This document shows, one piece after another, positions 18,239 through 27,601 of a stretch of DNA of 64,000 bases. The stretch's first letter is position 1. Each line of letters opens with the position of its first letter. Location of the stretch: assembly GCF_000718635.1 (NCBI RefSeq), contig NZ_JOBF01000030.1:1-64000 (forward strand). Reading direction: 5' to 3'. The position numbers and the translations under genes were made by a program. Origin of the DNA: Streptomyces varsoviensis. Its GTDB lineage: Bacteria; Actinomycetota; Actinomycetes; Streptomycetales; Streptomycetaceae. Below the pieces are notes generated by a model. It was not told where the DNA came from. It saw nothing but the letters and a program-made list of their open reading frames with translations, and made no database searches.

Positions 18239-18919
18239 GTGGCGATCGACAGCAGCACGAGCAATGGCAAGGACCGGACCCCCGCGCCGGGGGCCCGCCG
18301 CACTCGCCGTGTCCGGATGACCGGCAAGGAGCGGCGCGAGCAGTTGCTGGACGTCGGCCGCACGCTCTTCGCCGAGCGGGGGTTCGAGGGCACGTCGGTG
18401 GAGGAGATCGCGGCGAAGGCCGGGGTCTCCAAGCCGGTGGTGTACGAGCACTTCGGCGGCAAGGAGGGGCTGTACGCGGTGGTGGTGGACCGGGAGATGC
18501 GGCAGCTCCTGGACATGGTGACGGGGGCGCTGACGGCGGGCCATCCGCGTGAGCTGCTGGAGCAGGCGGCGTTCGCGCTGCTGGATTACATCGAGTCGTA
18601 TACGGACGGTTTCCGGATTCTGGTGCGGGATTCGCCGGTGGCGCAGTCGACGGGCACGTTCGCGTCGCTGATCAGTGATATCGCCACACAGGTCGAGGAC
18701 ATTCTGGGGCTGGAGTTCAAGGCCCGGGGGTTCGACGCGAAGCTGGCGCCGCTGTACGCGCAGGCGCTGGTGGGCATGGTGGCGCTGACGGGTCAATGGT
18801 GGCTGGATGTGCGCAAGCCGAAGAAGGCTGAGGTGGCGGCGCATCTGGTGAATCTGGCGTGGCACGGTCTGGATGGTTTGGAGCCGAAGCCCCGGCTGAT
18901 AGGCCATCGCCGGGCGTGA
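18239..18919 (+). CDS. TetR/AcrR family regulator of the desaturase
   Basis: 226 aa from GTG 18239, 7 bp after the desaturase stop. A short disordered N-terminus precedes the TetR HTH: RREQLLDVGRTLFAERGFEG, then TSVEEIAAKAGVSKPVVYEHF and GGKEGLYAVVVDRE. The rest is the helical ligand domain. Cotranscription with the desaturase and the palindromes upstream suggest a feedback repressor that senses an acyl-CoA-like ligand; the ligand is inference. Confidence 0.92.
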   Translation: MAIDSSTSNGKDRTPAPGARRTRRVRMTGKERREQLLDVGRTLFAERGFEGTSVEEIAAKAGVSKPVVYEHFGGKEGLYAVVVDREMRQLLDMVTGALTAGHPRELLEQAAFALLDYIESYTDGFRILVRDSPVAQSTGTFASLISDIATQVEDILGLEFKARGFDAKLAPLYAQALVGMVALTGQWWLDVRKPKKAEVAAHLVNLAWHGLDGLEPKPRLIGHRRA

Positions 18920-18929
18920 CGCGCGCCCG

Positions 18930-19070
18930 GCCGCCGCGCGCTGACGGCACGGCCTGTCCCGGTGCCGCCTGGCCGCCGCGCGCTGGCGGCACGGCCCATC
19001 CCGGTGCCGCCCGGCTGCCGGGCGTCGGCGGGCGGTACGGCCCGTCCCGGTACCGCCCGGCCGCCGCGCC
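18930..19070. repeat. Three ~42-bp degenerate tandem repeats
   Basis: Units of the form GCCGCCGCGCGCTGGCGGCA, each continuing with CGGCCnnTCCCGGTGCCGCC, repeat three times (42, 42 and about 46 bp) between the TetR and glyoxalase genes. No gene is supported here. Confidence 0.7.
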
Positions 19071-19091
19071 GTCGGTGCCAGGTGCAAAGGA

Positions 19092-19122
19092 GCCCGGACG
19101 CTACGGGCCGTAGCGTCCGGGC
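19092..19122. terminator. Bidirectional terminator, perfect 15-bp inverted repeat
   Basis: GCCCGGACGCTACGG (19092-19106) is followed after one base by its exact reverse complement (19108-19122). It lies between convergent tetR and glyoxalase genes. Confidence 0.8.
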
Positions 19123-19149
19123 GGTGTGGTGTCGCCCCGCCTGGCGGGG

Positions 19150-19512
19150 TCAGGTGAGGGGTTCGAGGAATTCCAGGCGGTTGCCCGCCGGGTCCTGGGA
19201 GTAGAAGCGCCGGTGGCCCGGCAGGTTCTCGTCCCACTTGACCTGGGCGCCGTGCTGGGCGAGCCGGGCGGCGTAGCTCTCGATGTGCTGGACGCGCAGG
19301 CCCGGATGGGCCTTGTGGGCGGGCTTGAAGTCCGTTTCGACGCCGATGTGGAGCTGGGCGTCGCCGGAGGCGAACCAGCAGCCGCCGTGTGGGGCGAGGG
19401 CCGGCGGTTTGGGGGTCTCCGTCATGCCGAGGATGTCCACGTAGTAGGTCCGGAGCTGGTCCTCGCTGCCGGGCGGCGCGGCGAGCTGGACGTGGTCGAG
19501 TGCGGTGATCAC
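19150..19512 (-). CDS. VOC/glyoxalase-bleomycin resistance superfamily protein
   Basis: 120 aa from GTG 19512, overlapping the tam stop by 4 nt (GTGA). A single vicinal-oxygen-chelate domain is visible: ITALDHVQLAAPPGSEDQ, a His in DAQLHIGVE, and FYSQDPAGNRLEFLEP with the C-terminal metal-ligand Glu. The substrate is unknown. Tight coupling to tam suggests it acts in the same stress response, or on a metabolite related to trans-aconitate; that is inference. Confidence 0.85.
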   Translation of the reverse strand: MITALDHVQLAAPPGSEDQLRTYYVDILGMTETPKPPALAPHGGCWFASGDAQLHIGVETDFKPAHKAHPGLRVQHIESYAARLAQHGAQVKWDENLPGHRRFYSQDPAGNRLEFLEPLT

Positions 19513-20339
19513 TGCGGGTTCCCGGCGAGGCTGCGGGCGACGACGAAGATGCGGCGGAAGGGGAAGACGGTGCCGTGCGGGCCGGTGGGGTAGGCCTTGC
19601 GGAGGAGGTCGCGGTATTCGGCGAGGAATTCCTCGATGGCTTCGTCGTCGCCTTCCAGGGCGGTCAGTACGGGCCGCAGCGCGGTGCCCTTGACCCAGTC
19701 GAGTACGGGGTCGGCGCCGGTGAGGAGCTGGACGTAGGTGGTCTCCCAGGCGTCGACCTCGCAGCCGAGGCCGGTGAGCCGTTCGAGGTAGTCGGCGGGG
19801 TCGAGGATGTGGACGAAGCGGCGGCCGTGGCCGTCGAGGCGTCGGCGCCAGTGGGGGGTGTCGCAGAGTTCGCCGAGTATGGCGTGGCTGGGCGAGGTGA
19901 AGTTGCCGGGGACCTGGAAGGCGAGGGTGCCGCCGGGGTGGAGGGCGTCGACCCAGGTTTCGAGGGAGTCGGGGTGGTTGGGCACCCATTGGAGGGCGGC
20001 GTTGGAGACGATCAGGTCGTAGGGCTCGTCGGGGACCCAGTCGGCGGCGTCCGCGGGGGCGAAGTCGAGGTGTCCGCCGCCGGGGGTGGGGCCTTCGCGG
20101 GTGGCGGCTTCGGCGAGCATCTCGGCGGAGTTGTCGAGGCCGGTGATGTGGGCGTCGGGCCAGCGGTCGGCGAGCAGCGCGGTGACGTTGCCGGGGCCGC
20201 AGCCGAGGTCGGCGATGCGGGCGGGGCGGCCGGCGGCGGGGAGGGCTGGTATGCGGGCGAGGAGATCGTGGAAGGGGCGGGTCCGGTGGCTGGCGTGGCG
20301 GAGGTACTGCTGCGGATCCCAGGTTGGTGCGCGGTGCAT
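19509..20339 (-). CDS. tam: Trans-aconitate 2-methyltransferase
   Basis: 276 aa, ATG 20339 with AAGGGGG upstream. The SAM-binding core shows ADLGCGPGNVTALLADRWP and GLDNSAEMLAEA. The family landmarks WDPQQYLRHASHRTRPFHDL at the N-terminus and NAALQWVPNHPDSLETWV are present. It methylates trans-aconitate, an inhibitory by-product of cis-aconitate, and so protects the TCA cycle. It is divergent from a MarR regulator with a palindrome between them, the same arrangement as S. coelicolor tam/tamR. Confidence 0.94.
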   Translation of the reverse strand: MHRAPTWDPQQYLRHASHRTRPFHDLLARIPALPAAGRPARIADLGCGPGNVTALLADRWPDAHITGLDNSAEMLAEAATREGPTPGGGHLDFAPADAADWVPDEPYDLIVSNAALQWVPNHPDSLETWVDALHPGGTLAFQVPGNFTSPSHAILGELCDTPHWRRRLDGHGRRFVHILDPADYLERLTGLGCEVDAWETTYVQLLTGADPVLDWVKGTALRPVLTALEGDDEAIEEFLAEYRDLLRKAYPTGPHGTVFPFRRIFVVARSLAGNPQ

Positions 20340-20421
20340 GTTCGAGCCCCCTTGCAGGTACGGACGGTTCGAAGCGGGACGGCGCTTCCCGCGAACGATG
20401 CCCAGCTTCCCCGCAAATATA

Positions 20422-20435
20422 TCTTGATGTCAAGA
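20422..20435. promoter_or_regulatory. TamR operator between tam and tamR
   Basis: TCTTGA-TG-TCAAGA is a perfect 6-2-6 inverted repeat midway between the divergent genes, typical of MarR-family operators. It lies next to the expected -35 region of tamR, whose -10 (TACACT, 20458-20463) is 7 bp from the ATG, implying a leaderless transcript. Confidence 0.75.
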
Positions 20436-20470
20436 GACTTCATGTCGACAGACCCTTTACACTGATCGCT

Positions 20471-20968
20471 ATGGAGGACGAGGTCGATCGACTGGTCGCA
20501 GCATGGCGCCGCGAGCGCCCGGACCTCGACGTGGAACCGCTGGAGGTGCTCAGCCGCGTCTCCAGACTCGCGCGCCATCTCGACCGGGCGCGCCGGATCG
20601 CCTTCTCCGAGCATCAACTGGAGCCCTGGGAGTTCGACGTCCTGACCTCGCTGCGGCGCGCCGGGGCCCCGTACCAGCTCTCCCCCGGCCAGTTGCTCAC
20701 CCAGACGCTGGTCACCTCGGGCACGATGACCAACCGCATCGACCGGCTCGCCAAGAAGGGCCTCGTCGAGCGGCTGCCGGACCCCAGCGACCGGCGCGGC
20801 GTGCTGGTCCGGCTCACCCCCGAGGGGCGCGACCGGGCGGACCAGGCGCTCGCCGGGCTGCTCGCGCAGGAGCGCGCGATCCTCGTCGAACTGTCCCGGC
20901 CGCAGCGCCGTGAACTGGCCGACCTGCTACGCCAACTGACCGCCCCGTTCGACAACATCCCCGGCTAG
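20471..20968 (+). CDS. tamR: MarR family regulator TamR
   Basis: 165 aa, ATG 20471, with no ribosome-binding site but a TACACT -10 box 7 bp upstream, so probably leaderless. The MarR winged helix is clear: FSEHQLEPWEFDVLTSL, then LLTQTLVTSGTMTNRIDRL, KKGLVERLPDPSDRRGVLV and the wing. In S. coelicolor TamR represses tam and other TCA genes and releases DNA on binding citrate-like ligands. Identification rests on fold, the divergent tam gene and the operator. Its 3' end overlaps the convergent response-regulator gene by 42 bp. Confidence 0.88.
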   Translation: MEDEVDRLVAAWRRERPDLDVEPLEVLSRVSRLARHLDRARRIAFSEHQLEPWEFDVLTSLRRAGAPYQLSPGQLLTQTLVTSGTMTNRIDRLAKKGLVERLPDPSDRRGVLVRLTPEGRDRADQALAGLLAQERAILVELSRPQRRELADLLRQLTAPFDNIPG

Positions 20969-21718
20969 GTCCACCGGGCCCACCCCGGCGCGGCGGGCCA
21001 GCGCCACGGCGGCGAGCGTGGAGTGCACGCCGAGCTTGCCCAGCACGTTCTGCATGTGCGTACGGACCGTGTGCGGGGAGAGGTAGAGCCGCTCGGCGAC
21101 CGCCTTGCGGCCGAGCCCCGCGACCATGCAGCGCAGCACCTCGCGCTCGCGCGGGGTCAGCGACTCGACCAGCCGCTCGCTCTCCGTGCGGTGCTTGCGG
21201 GCGGCCGTCAGCTCCCGCAGCACGCCGGTCAGCAGCGCGGGCGGCAGGTGCGTCTCGTCCCGCAGGACGCCCCGGATGACGGCGAGCAGCCGGGAGAGCG
21301 AGCAGTCCTTGGCGACCCAGCCGGAGGCCCCGGCCTGGAGCGCCGCCGCCGCCCGGCGCGCGTCGTCCCGCTCGGCGAGCACCACGGTCCGTACGGCCGG
21401 CTGCCCGGAGCGGACGCCCGCCACCAGCGAGATGCCGTCCACGGCGCTGTCCGCGGCGTCCCGGCCCTGGAGGTGCGCGGGGCCCGGTACGCGCGCGACA
21501 TCGCTGGTCGCGGCGCCGAGGTCGGCGTCGACGAGGAGCACGTCGAAGCGGCGGCCCTCCGCGGCGGCGCGCTCCAGTGAGCGCAGCGCCGCCGGCCCGC
21601 TGCCCGCGGCCGCGACCTCCACGTCCTGCTCGGCCGCGAGCGCTGCGGCGAGGGACTCGGCGAAGATGCGGTGGTCGTCGACCACCAGTACCCGAATACG
21701 TGCCACAGCCACCCCCAT
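20927..21718 (-). CDS. LuxR-type response regulator with an insertion in its receiver
   Basis: 263 aa from ATG 21718 (MGVAVARIRVLVVDD); a GTG 12 bp further in is an alternative. The receiver has VVDDHR, phospho-acceptor LLVDADLG and the conserved Lys in WVAKD. Between strand 3 and helix 3 lies an extra ~28-residue stretch (GAATSDVARVPGPAHLQGRD and onward) absent from ordinary NarL-type receivers. The C-terminal LuxR HTH is normal (SLTPREREVLRCMVAGLGRK, YLSPHTVRTHMQNVLGKLGV). No kinase is adjacent. The gene end overlaps tamR by 42 bp on the opposite strand. Confidence 0.88.
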   Translation of the reverse strand: MGVAVARIRVLVVDDHRIFAESLAAALAAEQDVEVAAAGSGPAALRSLERAAAEGRRFDVLLVDADLGAATSDVARVPGPAHLQGRDAADSAVDGISLVAGVRSGQPAVRTVVLAERDDARRAAAALQAGASGWVAKDCSLSRLLAVIRGVLRDETHLPPALLTGVLRELTAARKHRTESERLVESLTPREREVLRCMVAGLGRKAVAERLYLSPHTVRTHMQNVLGKLGVHSTLAAVALARRAGVGPVDLAGDVVERGGQLA

Positions 21719-22082
21719 GTCAGACAGGCCAGATGTCGGTGGATCGCGGAGAAACCAGTGCGGGTACGGCGCCCGGTTCAGGGGTCGCCACCGCCGCACG
21801 GCCGCCGCCGTGCTGTGACGTCTACCCGCCCCCGGGCGTCGTACCTGCCTGTCTCGCCCCCTGATCGGCGTCGGCCCCCACCGACGCTGTGCATCAGAGT
21901 ACGGCGGGGGTACGACAACGGAAGGCGATTCACAAAACTGCCCGCTCCCCGTGTTCACGGTGTGTTTCCTGTGCGGTCCTGGGGCGGTTCAGGGCGCAGA
22001 ACGACGCGAATTGATCCGTTCCCGAGGCCAAAAGGCTTCCGAAGCAAGCGAGTTGGAGCACAGCGCACGCGGAGGGGCTCGG
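21719..22082. other. 364-bp gap upstream of response regulator and downstream of galK
   Basis: No supported gene. The region must hold the response-regulator promoter; TACTCT on the minus strand near 21895-21900 is a possible -10. I see no repeat or obvious terminator for galK. Confidence 0.5.
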
Positions 22083-23249
22083 TCAGGCGACGCGTCGCGC
22101 GCCCCCGCTGGGCACCGCCGGGAAGACGCGCGGCGCGCGGTATCCGGCTGTCGCGAAGGCGTCGCGCACGGCCTTGGTGACCGCCTCCGCGTCGCTCTCG
22201 GCGGCCAGGACGACGGCGGAGCCGCCGAAGCCGCCGCCGGTCATCCGGGCGCCGAGCGCGCCCGCGTCGCACGCGGCCTCGACGACCAGGTCCAACTCGG
22301 CGCAGGAGACGCCGAGATCGTCGCGGAGGGAGGCGTGGCCGGCGCTCAGGACGGGGCCGACGGCGCGGGCGTATCCGGCGTCGAGGAGGGCGATGACTTG
22401 CTCGACGCGGTGGTCCTCGGTCACGACGTGGCGTACGTAGCGGCGGATCGTGTCGTCGTCCAATTGGTCGAGGGCGTTGGGCAGTTGCTCGTAGGGCACA
22501 TCGCGCAGCGCGCGTACGCCGAGCGCCCGCGCGCCCGCCTCGCAGCCGGCGCGCCGTCGCGCGTACGCGCCGTCTCCCAGTTCGTGTTTGACGCGGGTGT
22601 CCACGACGAGGAGGGTCAGCCCGTGGGCCGCCAAATCGAACGGTACGTGGCGCTGGGTGAGGTCGCGGGTGTCGAGGTACAGGGCGTGGCCCTCGGCGCA
22701 GCAGGCGGCGGCCATCTGGTCCATGATCCCGCAGGGGACGCCGACGAAGTCGTTCTCGGCGTGCTGGGCGATGCGGGCGAGCCGCGGCGCTTCGATGCCC
22801 AGCCCGTACAGGTCGTCGAGGGCGAGCGCGGTGGCGACTTCGAGGGCGGCGGAGGAGGAGAGGCCGGCGCCGGTGGGCACGGTGGACTCGTAGTGCAGGT
22901 CCGCGCCGGGCAGGGGGTGGCCGGCCTCGCGCAGGGCCCACAGGACGCCGGCGGGGTAGGCGGCCCAGCCGCCGCCGTCCCCGCCTGTGGTGCGGGCCGG
23001 TGCGAGGTCGTCGGTGCGCAGTTCGACGACTTTGCCGTCGCCGTCGGCGGAGTGCAGGCGCAGCACGCCGTCGGTGCGCGGCGAGGCGGCCGCGTGGGTG
23101 GTGTGCGGGAGCGCGAGCGGCATCACGAAGCCGTCGTTGAAGTCGGTGTACTCGCCGATCAGGTTGACCCGGCCGGGGGCCGCCCAGACGCCGGTGGGCG
23201 GGGTTCCGTACACCTCGGCGAAGGCCGTGGCCGCGCGCTCGGCACTCAC
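22083..23249 (-). CDS. galK: Galactokinase
   Basis: 388 aa from GTG 23249, overlapping galE by 4 nt (GTGA). It phosphorylates galactose to galactose-1-phosphate. The galactokinase signature [19 protein letters not shown] is followed by the GHMP ATP loop [25 protein letters not shown], and [14 protein letters not shown] near the C-terminus. Last gene of galT-galE-galK. Confidence 0.97.
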   Translation of the reverse strand: MSAERAATAFAEVYGTPPTGVWAAPGRVNLIGEYTDFNDGFVMPLALPHTTHAAASPRTDGVLRLHSADGDGKVVELRTDDLAPARTTGGDGGGWAAYPAGVLWALREAGHPLPGADLHYESTVPTGAGLSSSAALEVATALALDDLYGLGIEAPRLARIAQHAENDFVGVPCGIMDQMAAACCAEGHALYLDTRDLTQRHVPFDLAAHGLTLLVVDTRVKHELGDGAYARRRAGCEAGARALGVRALRDVPYEQLPNALDQLDDDTIRRYVRHVVTEDHRVEQVIALLDAGYARAVGPVLSAGHASLRDDLGVSCAELDLVVEAACDAGALGARMTGGGFGGSAVVLAAESDAEAVTKAVRDAFATAGYRAPRVFPAVPSGGARRVA

Positions 23250-24229
23250 TGCTGTCGTTCCTCCTGCTGTGGTGCGGCGCTCTGGGCGAAGGCCCAGGCG
23301 TCCGCGACGATGTCGGTGAGGGCGGCGCGGGCGGGGCGCCAGCCGAGGCGCTGCTTGGCGCGTTCGGCGGAGGCGACGAGGACGGCGGGGTCGCCGGCCC
23401 GGCGCGGGGCGGTGTGCTGGGGGATGGGGCGGCCGGTGACCTGGCGGACGGTGTCGATGACTTCGTGGACGGAGAAGCCGTTGCCGTTGCCGAGGTTGCA
23501 CACGAGGTGTTCGCCGGCCTTGGCGGCGGCGAGGGCGAGGAGGTGGGCGTCGGCGAGGTCGGCGACGTGGATGTAGTCGCGGACGCAGGTGCCGTCGGGG
23601 GTGGGGTAGTCGTCGCCGTAGACGGAGATCGACTCGCGCCTGCCCTGGGCGACTTGGAGGATGAGGGGGATGAGGTGGGATTCGGGGTCGTGGCGTTCGC
23701 CCTGGGCTCCGTGGGCGCCGGCGACGTTGAAGTAGCGCAGGGAGACGGCGGCGAGGCCGTGGGCGGCGCATTCGCCGCTGATCATGTGGTCGACGGCGAG
23801 TTTCGTGGCGCCGTAGGGGTTGGTGGGGGCGGTGGGGGCGTCCTCGGTGATGGGGACGGTGGCGGGTTCGCCGTAGACGGCGGCGGTGGAGGAGAAGACG
23901 AGGGTGCGGACGTCGGCGGCGCGCATGGCGGCGAGCAGTTCGGTGGTGCCGCCGACGTTGTTGCGCCAGTACTTGTCGGGGTCGGTGACGGACTCGCCGA
24001 CCTGGGAGTACGCGGCGAAGTGCAGGACGGCGTCGAAGGTGGGGTCGAGGTGGTCGGCGGCGGACTGGATGCGGCCCTCGATGAACTCGGCGCCGGCGGG
24101 GACGCCTTCGCGGTGTCCGGTGGAGAGGTCGTCGAGGACGGTCACCCGGTGCCCGGCCTCCAGCAGATGGGCCGCGACGACGCTTCCGACATAGCCCGCT
24201 CCGCCTGTGACCAGGTATTTGCTGCTCAC
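23246..24229 (-). CDS. galE: UDP-glucose 4-epimerase
   Basis: 327 aa from GTG 24229, overlapping the galT stop by 4 nt. An extended SDR with NAD loop [20 protein letters not shown], active-site [10 protein letters not shown] and catalytic [13 protein letters not shown] (Tyr-x3-Lys), and substrate motif LRYFNVAGA. It interconverts UDP-galactose and UDP-glucose in the Leloir pathway and supplies UDP-galactose for cell-surface glycans. Confidence 0.97.
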   Translation of the reverse strand: MSSKYLVTGGAGYVGSVVAAHLLEAGHRVTVLDDLSTGHREGVPAGAEFIEGRIQSAADHLDPTFDAVLHFAAYSQVGESVTDPDKYWRNNVGGTTELLAAMRAADVRTLVFSSTAAVYGEPATVPITEDAPTAPTNPYGATKLAVDHMISGECAAHGLAAVSLRYFNVAGAHGAQGERHDPESHLIPLILQVAQGRRESISVYGDDYPTPDGTCVRDYIHVADLADAHLLALAAAKAGEHLVCNLGNGNGFSVHEVIDTVRQVTGRPIPQHTAPRRAGDPAVLVASAERAKQRLGWRPARAALTDIVADAWAFAQSAAPQQEERQQ

Positions 24230-25272
24230 TTACCCGCTACCTCCCGCAGTCGCTCGGCCGCTCGTTCCGGCGGCACGTCGTTGATGAACACATTCATGCC
24301 GGATTCGGAACCCGCGAGGAACTTCAGCTTGCCGGAAGTGCGGCGGATGGTGAAAAGCTCCAGATGGAGGGCGAAGTCGGCGCGGTCCGGGGCGGTGAGG
24401 GGCGCCTGGTGCCAGGCCGCGATGTACGGCGTGGGGGGCTCCGCCTCGCCGAAGATCCGGTCGAAGCGCCGCAAGACTTCCAGATAGACCTGTGGGAACT
24501 CGGTGCGCGCGGCGTCGTCGAGGGCGAGGAGGTCGGGGACGCGCCGCTTGGGGTAGAGGTGGACCTCGTACGGCCAGTGGGCGGCGTACGGGACGAAGGC
24601 GGTCCAGTGCTCGGCGTCGAGGACGATGCGGCGGCCGTCGGCGTGTTCGTCGGCGAGGACGTCGTCGAAGAGGTTGCGGCCGCCGGTGGTCTCGCGGTGC
24701 GCGGCGAGGGAGGCGAGCATCCGTTCGGTGCGGGGGGTGGTGAAGGGGTAGGCGTAGATCTGGCCGTGCGGGTGGCCGAGGGTGACGCCGATCTCGGCGC
24801 CGCGGTTCTCGAAGCAGAAGACCTGTTCGACGCCGGGGAGCTGGGAGAGTTCGGCGGTGCGGTCGGTCCAGGCGTCGAGGACGAGGGCGGCCTGTTCCTC
24901 GGTGAGGTCGGCGAAGGACGCGTCGTGGTCGGAGGTGAAGCAGACGACCTCGCAGCGGCCGGAGTCGCCGGCCAGGGAGGGGAAGCGGTTCTCGAAGACG
25001 GCGACGTCGTAGTCGGCGGCGGGGATCTCGGTGTGTTTGCCGTCGCGGGAGGGGCAGAGCGGGCAGGCGTCGGCCGGCGGGTGGTAGGTGCGGCCCTGGC
25101 GGTGGGAGGCGACGGCGACACAGTCGCCGAGGAGCGGGTCGCGGCGGATCTCGGAGGTGGTGGAGATGGGGTCGAGGGGTCGTTGGTCGACGGCGTCGCG
25201 GACCGCGTCGTCGCGCGCGTCGTAGTAGATGAGCTCCCTGCCGTCCGCGAGTCGGGTCGCCGTCTTCTTCAC
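24226..25272 (-). CDS. galT: Galactose-1-phosphate uridylyltransferase
   Basis: 348 aa from GTG 25272, chosen because GAGGAG lies 7 bp upstream; an ATG at 25302 would add 10 residues. It exchanges UMP between UDP-glucose and galactose-1-phosphate through a His intermediate. The zinc-site [15 protein letters not shown] is near residue 70, and the active-site [11 protein letters not shown] (His-x-His-Gly-Gln) is near 180. First gene of galTEK. The AT-rich divergent promoter region shared with the symporter lies upstream. Confidence 0.96.
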   Translation of the reverse strand: MKKTATRLADGRELIYYDARDDAVRDAVDQRPLDPISTTSEIRRDPLLGDCVAVASHRQGRTYHPPADACPLCPSRDGKHTEIPAADYDVAVFENRFPSLAGDSGRCEVVCFTSDHDASFADLTEEQAALVLDAWTDRTAELSQLPGVEQVFCFENRGAEIGVTLGHPHGQIYAYPFTTPRTERMLASLAAHRETTGGRNLFDDVLADEHADGRRIVLDAEHWTAFVPYAAHWPYEVHLYPKRRVPDLLALDDAARTEFPQVYLEVLRRFDRIFGEAEPPTPYIAAWHQAPLTAPDRADFALHLELFTIRRTSGKLKFLAGSESGMNVFINDVPPERAAERLREVAGK

Positions 25273-25322
25273 CTGGCTGCTCCTCGCCCTGTCCGTGCGC
25301 ATGGCCGCTGCCGCGACCTAAC

Positions 25323-25340
25323 AAACATAACCAAACATAA
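25323..25340. promoter_or_regulatory. CAAACATAA direct repeats in gal/symporter control region
   Basis: Two AAACATAA copies 10 bp apart (25323-25330 and 25333-25340) lie in an AT-rich patch between divergent galT and the symporter. CAACATCACAA and CCAACA near 25365-25395 resemble them. The helical-turn spacing and TTATGTTTG-like minus-strand sequence suggest a DeoR-type operator; no such regulator is in the window. Confidence 0.5.
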
Positions 25341-25493
25341 TGAACCACGAGCCAACAGCGCCGTCAACATCACAATCCAACAAAGACACCCAACAGAAGT
25401 GTTCATTTTCGGACCGGCTGAGCGTACGTTGCTGTGCGATCCGCGCAGCCCCCGTGTCACCCCAACCCCCGTGCCACCCGAAAAGAGCACCCC

Positions 25494-27167
25494 ATGCAGA
25501 ATCTGGCCGAAGGGCTTCGGCTCCCCACCAACGGGCTCGACTACGCCATCCTCGGGATCTACTTCGCCGTCGTCCTCGGCATCGGATTCGCGGCCCGGCG
25601 CTCCGTGAAGACCAGCCTCGACTTCTTCCTCTCCGGCCGCTCACTGCCCGCCTGGGTCACCGGCCTCGCCTTCGTCGCCGCCAACCTCGGCGCCACCGAG
25701 ATCCTGGGCATGGCGGCCAACGGCGCGCAGTACGGCGCGTACACCGTGCACTGGTACTGGATCGGCGCGATCCCCGCCATGGTCTTCCTCGGCCTGGTGA
25801 TGATGCCGTTCTACTACGGCTCGAAGGTGCGCTCCGTCCCCGAATTCCTGCTGCACCGCTTCGGGCCGTCCTCGCACCTGCTCTCCTCGATCATCTTCGC
25901 CGTATCGTCCGTGCTGATCGCGGGCGTCAACCTGTACGCGATGGCGATCGTGCTGCAGGCGCTGCTCGGCTGGCCGCAGTGGGTCGCCATCGTCGTCGCC
26001 GGATTCTTCGTCCTCGCCTACATCACCCTCGGCGGGCTCTCCTCCGCGATCTACAACGAGGTCCTCCAGTTCTTCGTGATCCTCGCCGCCCTGATCCCGC
26101 TGACCATCGTCGGCCTCAAGCGGGTCGGCGGCTGGAACGGGCTCACCGACTCGCTCTCCGGCTCGCACGGCGACGCTTTCCTCACCGCGTGGAAGGGCAC
26201 CGGCATCGGCGAGTCCAACCCGCTGGGCGCCAACTGGCTGACCATCGTCCTGGGGCTCGGCTTCGTCATGAGCTTCGGCTACTGGACCACCAACTTCGCC
26301 GAGGTGCAGCGCGCGCTGTCCGCGAAGAACCTCAGCGCCGCCAAGCGCACCCCGCTCATCGCCGCCTTCCCCAAGATCTTCATCCCGCTGGTCGTCGTCG
26401 TCCCCGGCCTGATCGCCCTGGTCATGGAGCCCTCGCTCGGCAAGGCCGGCAAGGACGGGCTCCAATACAACGACGCCATCCCGGTCCTCATGCGCGACCT
26501 GCTGCCCAACGGCGTCCTCGGCATCGCCGTCACCGGGCTCCTCGCCGCCTTCATGGCGGGCATGGCCGCCAACGTGTCGTCCTTCAACACCGTCTTCACC
26601 AACGACATCTGGGCCGCGTACCTGAAGAAGAACCGCGAGGACGCCTACTACCTGAAGACCGGCCGCTGGGTCACGGCCGTCGGCGTGCTGATCGGCATGG
26701 GCACCGCGTTCATCGCCTCCTCCTTCAGCAACATCATGAACTACCTCCAGACCCTGTTCTCCTTCTTCAACGTGCCGCTGTTCGTCGTCTTCATCATCGG
26801 CATGTTCTGGAAGCGCACCACGGCCGCGGCCGGGTTCTGGGGGCTCCTGTCGGGCACCGTCGCGGCGATGGTCAACTACTTCTGGTTCTACAAGCAGGGC
26901 GTCATCACCATCCCCTCCGACCAGGGCGCCAACTTCGTCTCCTCCATCGTCGCGTTCGTCGTCGGCGCCGCCGTGATGGTCGTCGTCACGATGTTCACCA
27001 AGTCCAAGTCCGCCGAGTCGCTGGCCGGCCTGGTCTACGGCACCCGCTCTCCCGGCATGACGGAGCTGCCCGGCGAGGGCGACGACGCCTGGTACCGCAG
27101 GCCCGCGCTGCTCGGCTGGGGCGCGATCGTGCTCGCCGCCGCCTGCTACGTCCCGTTCTCCTTCTAG
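25494..27167 (+). CDS. Sodium:solute symporter (SSS/SGLT family), probable galactose uptake
   Basis: 557 aa, ATG 25494. About 14 membrane helices; landmarks are DFFLSGRSLPAWVTGLAFVA, GATEILGMAANGAQYG, GGLSSAIYNEVLQFF and ALLAAFMAGM-like FNTVFTNDIWAAYLKK. The family couples Na+ influx to uptake of sugars, and the GATEILGMAANGAQYG region is like SGLT-type sugar carriers. Divergent linkage to galTEK across a shared control region makes galactose the likely substrate; this is inference. A small two-helix protein gene follows 84 bp downstream. Confidence 0.92.
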   Translation: MQNLAEGLRLPTNGLDYAILGIYFAVVLGIGFAARRSVKTSLDFFLSGRSLPAWVTGLAFVAANLGATEILGMAANGAQYGAYTVHWYWIGAIPAMVFLGLVMMPFYYGSKVRSVPEFLLHRFGPSSHLLSSIIFAVSSVLIAGVNLYAMAIVLQALLGWPQWVAIVVAGFFVLAYITLGGLSSAIYNEVLQFFVILAALIPLTIVGLKRVGGWNGLTDSLSGSHGDAFLTAWKGTGIGESNPLGANWLTIVLGLGFVMSFGYWTTNFAEVQRALSAKNLSAAKRTPLIAAFPKIFIPLVVVVPGLIALVMEPSLGKAGKDGLQYNDAIPVLMRDLLPNGVLGIAVTGLLAAFMAGMAANVSSFNTVFTNDIWAAYLKKNREDAYYLKTGRWVTAVGVLIGMGTAFIASSFSNIMNYLQTLFSFFNVPLFVVFIIGMFWKRTTAAAGFWGLLSGTVAAMVNYFWFYKQGVITIPSDQGANFVSSIVAFVVGAAVMVVVTMFTKSKSAESLAGLVYGTRSPGMTELPGEGDDAWYRRPALLGWGAIVLAAACYVPFSF

Positions 27168-27251
27168 CGCCGGGCAGCGCACCAGCGGCACCGCGCGCAT
27201 CATGAGCACCGACCACCAGCCCCGACGGACCGAGCGAAAGAAGCACGCACC

Positions 27252-27542
27252 ATGAGCGACTACCAGCGCGAAGTCGAAGAACTGGAGCGCGAGTCCACCA
27301 CCGCCGCGCGCCTCTTCGACGTACGGCGCATCATCGGCGGCCTCTTCGTGGTCTACGGCGTCATCGTCACCATCGCCGGGATCACCGCCTCCGACGCCGA
27401 CATCAAGAAGGCCCAGGACATCAACATCAACCTCTGGACGGGCCTGGGCATGCTCGTCCTCGGCCTCCTCTTCCTGATCTGGCTCAAGCTGCGGCCGACC
27501 GTGCCGCCCGCGCCCGACGAGCCCGCGGACGACCAGGGCTGA
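27252..27542 (+). CDS. Small two-helix membrane protein downstream of the symporter
   Basis: 96 aa, ATG 27252 with AAAGAAG upstream. A charged N-terminus (YQREVEELERESTTAARLFD) precedes two membrane helices (IIGGLFVVYGVIVTIAGITA and WTGLGMLVLGLLFLIWLKL) and a Pro/Asp tail. Not a named family to me. Its place suggests an accessory subunit of the symporter. Confidence 0.8.
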   Translation: MSDYQREVEELERESTTAARLFDVRRIIGGLFVVYGVIVTIAGITASDADIKKAQDININLWTGLGMLVLGLLFLIWLKLRPTVPPAPDEPADDQG

Positions 27543-27601
27543 CCGCGGCCCGAGGCCACCGCCCCGACAAGACGGCCGAGCCGGGACGGCCAGCGGCGGA
27601 G

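Noticed and set aside
18930..19122. CRISPR-like array between tetR and the glyoxalase gene
   Set aside because: The repeats are degenerate, directly adjacent with no unique spacers, and end in a terminator palindrome.
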